The position numbers and the translations under genes were made by a program. Positions 60,393 to 64,000 of a stretch of 64,000 bases of DNA are shown piece by piece. Position 1 is the first letter of the stretch, and every line of letters begins with the position of its first letter. The stretch comes from Acetoanaerobium sticklandii (lineage in GTDB: Bacteria > Bacillota > Clostridia > Peptostreptococcales > Filifactoraceae), in assembly GCF_000196455.1 (NCBI RefSeq), contig NC_014614.1, positions 2,448,501-2,512,500 on the forward strand, given 5' to 3'. The notes beneath the pieces are model-generated. The model was not told the origin of the DNA. It did not search any database and saw nothing but the letters and a program-made list of their open reading frames with translations.

Positions 60393-60466
60393 TGGAGGCG
60401 GCACCCAGATTTGAACTGGGGGTGAAGGAGTTGCAGTCCTCTGCCTTACCACTTGGCTATGCCGCC
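60393..60466 (-). tRNA. tRNA-Cys (anticodon GCA)
   Basis: Acceptor GGCGGCA/TGCCGCC, anticodon loop CTGCAAC, short D-loop AAGTGGTAAG, encoded CCA. Confidence 0.95.
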
Positions 60467-60476
60467 TCGTTTTTAT

Positions 60477-60554
60477 TGGGGTGAATAATGGGAATCGAAC
60501 CCACGACCTCCAGAGCCACAATCTGGCGCTCTAACCAACTGAGCTATATCCACC
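60477..60554 (-). tRNA. tRNA-His (anticodon GTG)
   Basis: Anticodon loop TTGTGGC. An extra 5' G faces discriminator C, the identity pair of tRNA-His. Acceptor GTGGATA/TATTCAC with one wobble pair; CCA encoded. Confidence 0.95.
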
Positions 60555-60577
60555 ATGATATGAAATTAAAATTTACT

Positions 60578-60654
60578 TGGTCGAGGTGGAGGGACTCGAA
60601 CCCCCGGCCCCATGGTCCCAAACCACGTGCGCTACCAAACTGCGCTACACCTCG
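60578..60654 (-). tRNA. tRNA-Pro (anticodon TGG)
   Basis: Acceptor CGAGGTG/CACCTCG, anticodon loop TTTGGGA, D-arm TAGCGCAGTTTGGTAGCGCA, CCA encoded. Confidence 0.95.
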
Positions 60655-60679
60655 ATAATGTCATTATACTATATTAAAT

Positions 60680-60756
60680 TGGTAGCGGCAACAGGGATCG
60701 AACCTGTGACCTTTCGGGTATGAACCGAACGCTCTAGCCATCTGAGCTATGCCGCC
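60680..60756 (-). tRNA. tRNA-Met, elongator (anticodon CAT)
   Basis: Acceptor GGCGGCA/TGCCGCT, anticodon loop TTCATAC. The body resembles Bacillus elongator tRNA-Met rather than tRNA-Ile(CAT) or the initiator. CCA encoded. Confidence 0.85.
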
Positions 60757-60778
60757 CTAATGCTGAAATCAGCTCAAA

Positions 60779-60854
<76 letters not shown>

Positions 60855-60859
60855 TTAAA

Positions 60860-60948
<89 letters not shown>

Positions 60949-60972
60949 ATGTTAAGCTATGTAAAAAATAAG

Positions 60973-61048
60973 TGGTGACCCATCCGCGACTCGAACGCGG
61001 GACACCCTGATTAAAAGTCAGGTGCTCTGCCGACTGAGCTAATGGGTC
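60973..61048 (-). tRNA. tRNA-Lys (anticodon TTT)
   Basis: Acceptor GACCCAT/ATGGGTC, anticodon loop CTTTTAA, CCA encoded. Confidence 0.95.
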
Positions 61049-61054
61049 ATAGTA

Positions 61055-61130
61055 TGGCTGGGGATGCAGGACTCGAACCTACGCATGCCAGAGTCAAAGT
61101 CTGGTGCCTTACCGACTTGGCTAATCCCCA
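61055..61130 (-). tRNA. tRNA-Gln (anticodon TTG)
   Basis: Acceptor TGGGGAT/ATCCCCA, anticodon loop CTTTGAC, CCA encoded. Confidence 0.95.
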
Positions 61131-61139
61131 ACAAAAAAT

Positions 61140-61216
61140 TGGTGTGCCTGAAGGGAGTCGAACCCCTGACACCCGCCTTAGAAGGGCGGTGCTCTATCCA
61201 GCTGAGCTACAGGCAC
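61140..61216 (-). tRNA. tRNA-Arg (anticodon TCT)
   Basis: Acceptor GTGCCTG/CAGGCAC, anticodon loop CTTCTAA, CCA encoded. Reads AGA/AGG, common codons in this AT-rich genome. Confidence 0.95.
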
Positions 61217-61221
61217 ATAAC

Positions 61222-61296
61222 TGGAGCGGAAGACGGGACTCGAACCCGCGACCCTCGCCTTGGCAAGGCGATGCTCTACCACTGAGCCACTTCCGC
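61222..61296 (-). tRNA. tRNA-Gly (anticodon GCC)
   Basis: Acceptor GCGGAAG/CTTCCGC, anticodon loop TTGCCAA, CCA encoded. Confidence 0.95.
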
Positions 61297-61302
61297 AAAA
61301 AA

Positions 61303-61386
61303 TGGTGCGGATGGAGGGACTTGAACCCCCACGCACAAGGCGCTAGATCCTAAGTCTAGTGCGTCTGCCAATTCCGCCACATCCGC
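61303..61386 (-). tRNA. tRNA-Leu (anticodon TAG)
   Basis: Type II tRNA of 84 bases with a variable arm, acceptor GCGGATG/CATCCGC, anticodon loop CTTAGGA, CCA encoded. Confidence 0.95.
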
Positions 61387-61389
61387 ATG

Positions 61390-61464
61390 TGGAGCTGGCG
61401 ATAGGAATCGAACCTACAACCTGCTGATTACAAGTCAGCTGCTCTACCGTTGAGCCACGCCAGC
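61390..61464 (-). tRNA. tRNA-Thr (anticodon TGT)
   Basis: Acceptor GCTGGCG/CGCCAGC, anticodon loop CTTGTAA, CCA encoded. Confidence 0.95.
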
Positions 61465-61516
61465 ACATTATCTACTATCATACACCATTTTCATGTACTT
61501 CTATTTAGTTTTAAAA

Positions 61517-61593
61517 TGGCGATCCGGAAGGGGCTCGAACCCTCGACCTCCAGCGTGACAGGCTGGCATTCTAACCAACTGAACTACCGGACC
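61517..61593 (-). tRNA. tRNA-Asp (anticodon GTC)
   Basis: Acceptor GGTCCGG/CCGGATC, anticodon loop CTGTCAC, discriminator G, CCA encoded. Confidence 0.95.
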
Positions 61594-61607
61594 GCATATT
61601 AAAAATT

Positions 61608-61683
61608 TGGTGGGCCCAACAGGGCTCGAACCTGTGACCCCCTGCTTGTAAGGCAGGTGCTCTCCCAGCTGAGCTATGAGCCC
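61608..61683 (-). tRNA. tRNA-Val (anticodon TAC)
   Basis: Acceptor GGGCTCA/TGGGCCC (one G-T type wobble), anticodon loop CTTACAA, CCA encoded. Confidence 0.95.
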
Positions 61684-61688
61684 ACTAA

Positions 61689-61763
61689 TGGTGACCCCTA
61701 GGGGAATCGAACCCCTGTTACCGCCGTGAAAGGGCGGTGTCTTGACCGCTTGACCAAGGGGCC
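61689..61763 (-). tRNA. tRNA-Glu (anticodon TTC)
   Basis: Acceptor GGCCCCT/AGGGGTC, anticodon loop CTTTCAC, CCA encoded. Confidence 0.95.
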
Positions 61764-61768
61764 TTAAC

Positions 61769-61844
<76 letters not shown>

Positions 61845-61861
61845 TCATTATAAAATTATTG

Positions 61862-61950
61862 TGGTGCCGAAGACCGGAATCGAACCGGTACGATACTCTC
61901 ATATCGCAGGATTTTAAGTCCTGTGCGTCTGCCAGTTCCGCCACTCCGGC
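61862..61950 (-). tRNA. tRNA-Leu (anticodon TAA)
   Basis: 89-base type II tRNA with long variable arm (CGATATGAGAGTATCG), acceptor GCCGGAG/CTTCGGC, anticodon loop CTTAAAA, CCA encoded. Confidence 0.95.
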
Positions 61951-61962
61951 ACAATAATTATC

Positions 61963-62037
61963 TGGCTCCGAAGGTGGGACTCGAACCCACAACCTACCGG
62001 TTAACAGCCGGTTGCTCCGCCGTTGAGCTACTTCGGA
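61963..62037 (-). tRNA. tRNA-Asn (anticodon GTT)
   Basis: Acceptor TCCGAAG/CTTCGGA, anticodon loop CTGTTAA, CCA encoded. First tRNA after the 5S gene, 8 bases away. Confidence 0.95.
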
Positions 62038-62044
62038 ATACCAA

Positions 62045-62159
62045 TTGGCTACGTCCTACTCTCCCAGGACCCTGCGGTCCAAGTACCATCGGCGATGAAG
62101 AGCTTAACTGCTGTGTTCGGGATGGGAACAGGTGTATCCTCTTCTCTATAATAGCCATA
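62045..62159 (-). rRNA. rrf: 5S ribosomal RNA
   Basis: About 115 bases on the minus strand with the closing helix TGGCTA/TAGCCA and the conserved core CCCATCCCGAACACAGCAGT, then AAGCTCTTCATCGCCGATGG and GGGAGAGTAGGACG. Located between the 23S gene and the tRNA array. Confidence 0.96.
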
Positions 62160-62318
62160 TTGGTGTTTTTTAATAATTTAGAATTTTCGATTATATTTAT
62201 CGACGAGATTAATATTAACAAATTCTTAATACTTTGTCAATATATAAACTTCTCACAAATTCTAACTTTTTTATATAGTGTTTGCACACTAAAAACTGCA
62301 TATCATAATCCTAAGTTA
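62160..62318 (-). other. 23S-5S transcribed spacer
   Basis: AT-rich spacer of about 160 bases without tRNA or protein gene. The sequence flanking the 23S 3' end (CTAACTTAGGATTATG on the minus strand) probably forms part of the processing stem whose other arm lies upstream of the 23S gene outside the window. Confidence 0.6.

Positions 62319-64000
<1,682 letters not shown>

Overview
The window is about 64 kb of AT-rich chromosome from a motile, low-GC Gram-positive anaerobe of the class Clostridia. The signs are strong AGGAGG ribosome sites, Bacillus-like flagellar synteny, a V/A-type ATPase, SigV/RsiV and a SAM-I riboswitch. The mix (V-type ATPase, cysteine desulfidase, glycosylated flagellin) would fit a Peptostreptococcaceae-like amino-acid fermenter such as Acetoanaerobium. 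That genus guess is inference.

Layout: (1) 1-2947, three V/A-ATPase genes on the minus strand (F/H-like stalk, C, and I cut by the window edge), preceded by a cluster of DnaA-box sequences. (2) 3414-3691, a probable 6S RNA gene with its own promoter and terminator. (3) 3700-6187, a small coiled protein and a three-gene signalling unit: NarL-type response regulator, small HTH protein, and GAF histidine kinase. (4) 6363-30855, a large flagellar/motility block on the minus strand. It runs from recD2-comFC-yvyF-flgM-flgN through flgK-flgL, fliW-csrA, hag and a 12 kb flagellin-glycosylation island to flaG-fliD-fliS-flgN-like and yjfB. Sigma-28 promoter matches stand before flgM, flgK, hag and flaG. 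(5) 31-36 kb, metK under a SAM-I riboswitch, a phosphodiester glycosidase family protein, a COG2426 membrane protein and an AEC transporter. (6) 36.5-41.3 kb, rod genes flgJ-like, flhP and flhO behind mbl and murA. (7) 41.7-55 kb, secreted or membrane proteins, a GH73 glucosaminidase, mgtE behind a structured leader RNA, asnS, a PHP phosphatase, the cysteine desulfidase cyuA with its regulator, sigV-rsiV, and a PAS-GGDEF-HD-GYP protein. (8) 55.1-60.1 kb, aroB-aroA-aroC-aroE behind a secreted protein. (9) 60.2-64 kb, the 3' half of a ribosomal operon on the minus strand: 23S (partial), 5S and 19 tRNAs, ending at a terminator.

How the genes work together: FlgM/sigma-28 controls the late flagellar genes. 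FliW and CsrA probably control flagellin translation through two GGA sites in the hag leader. The island after hag carries a complete WbpA/WbpB/WbpE/WbpD-like set, predicted to make a UDP-2,3-diacetamido-glucuronic acid. It also has a second unit (SDR, DegT aminotransferase, two hexapeptide acyltransferases, polysaccharide-deacetylase-like protein) that looks suited to an acylated amino sugar, and two TPR-containing glycosyltransferases likely to act on flagellin.

The points most worth a second look are the two-sugar flagellin glycosylation island, the mgtE leader with two mutually exclusive stems, the DnaA-box cluster outside any obvious oriC, and the kinase without a canonical phosphoacceptor box.
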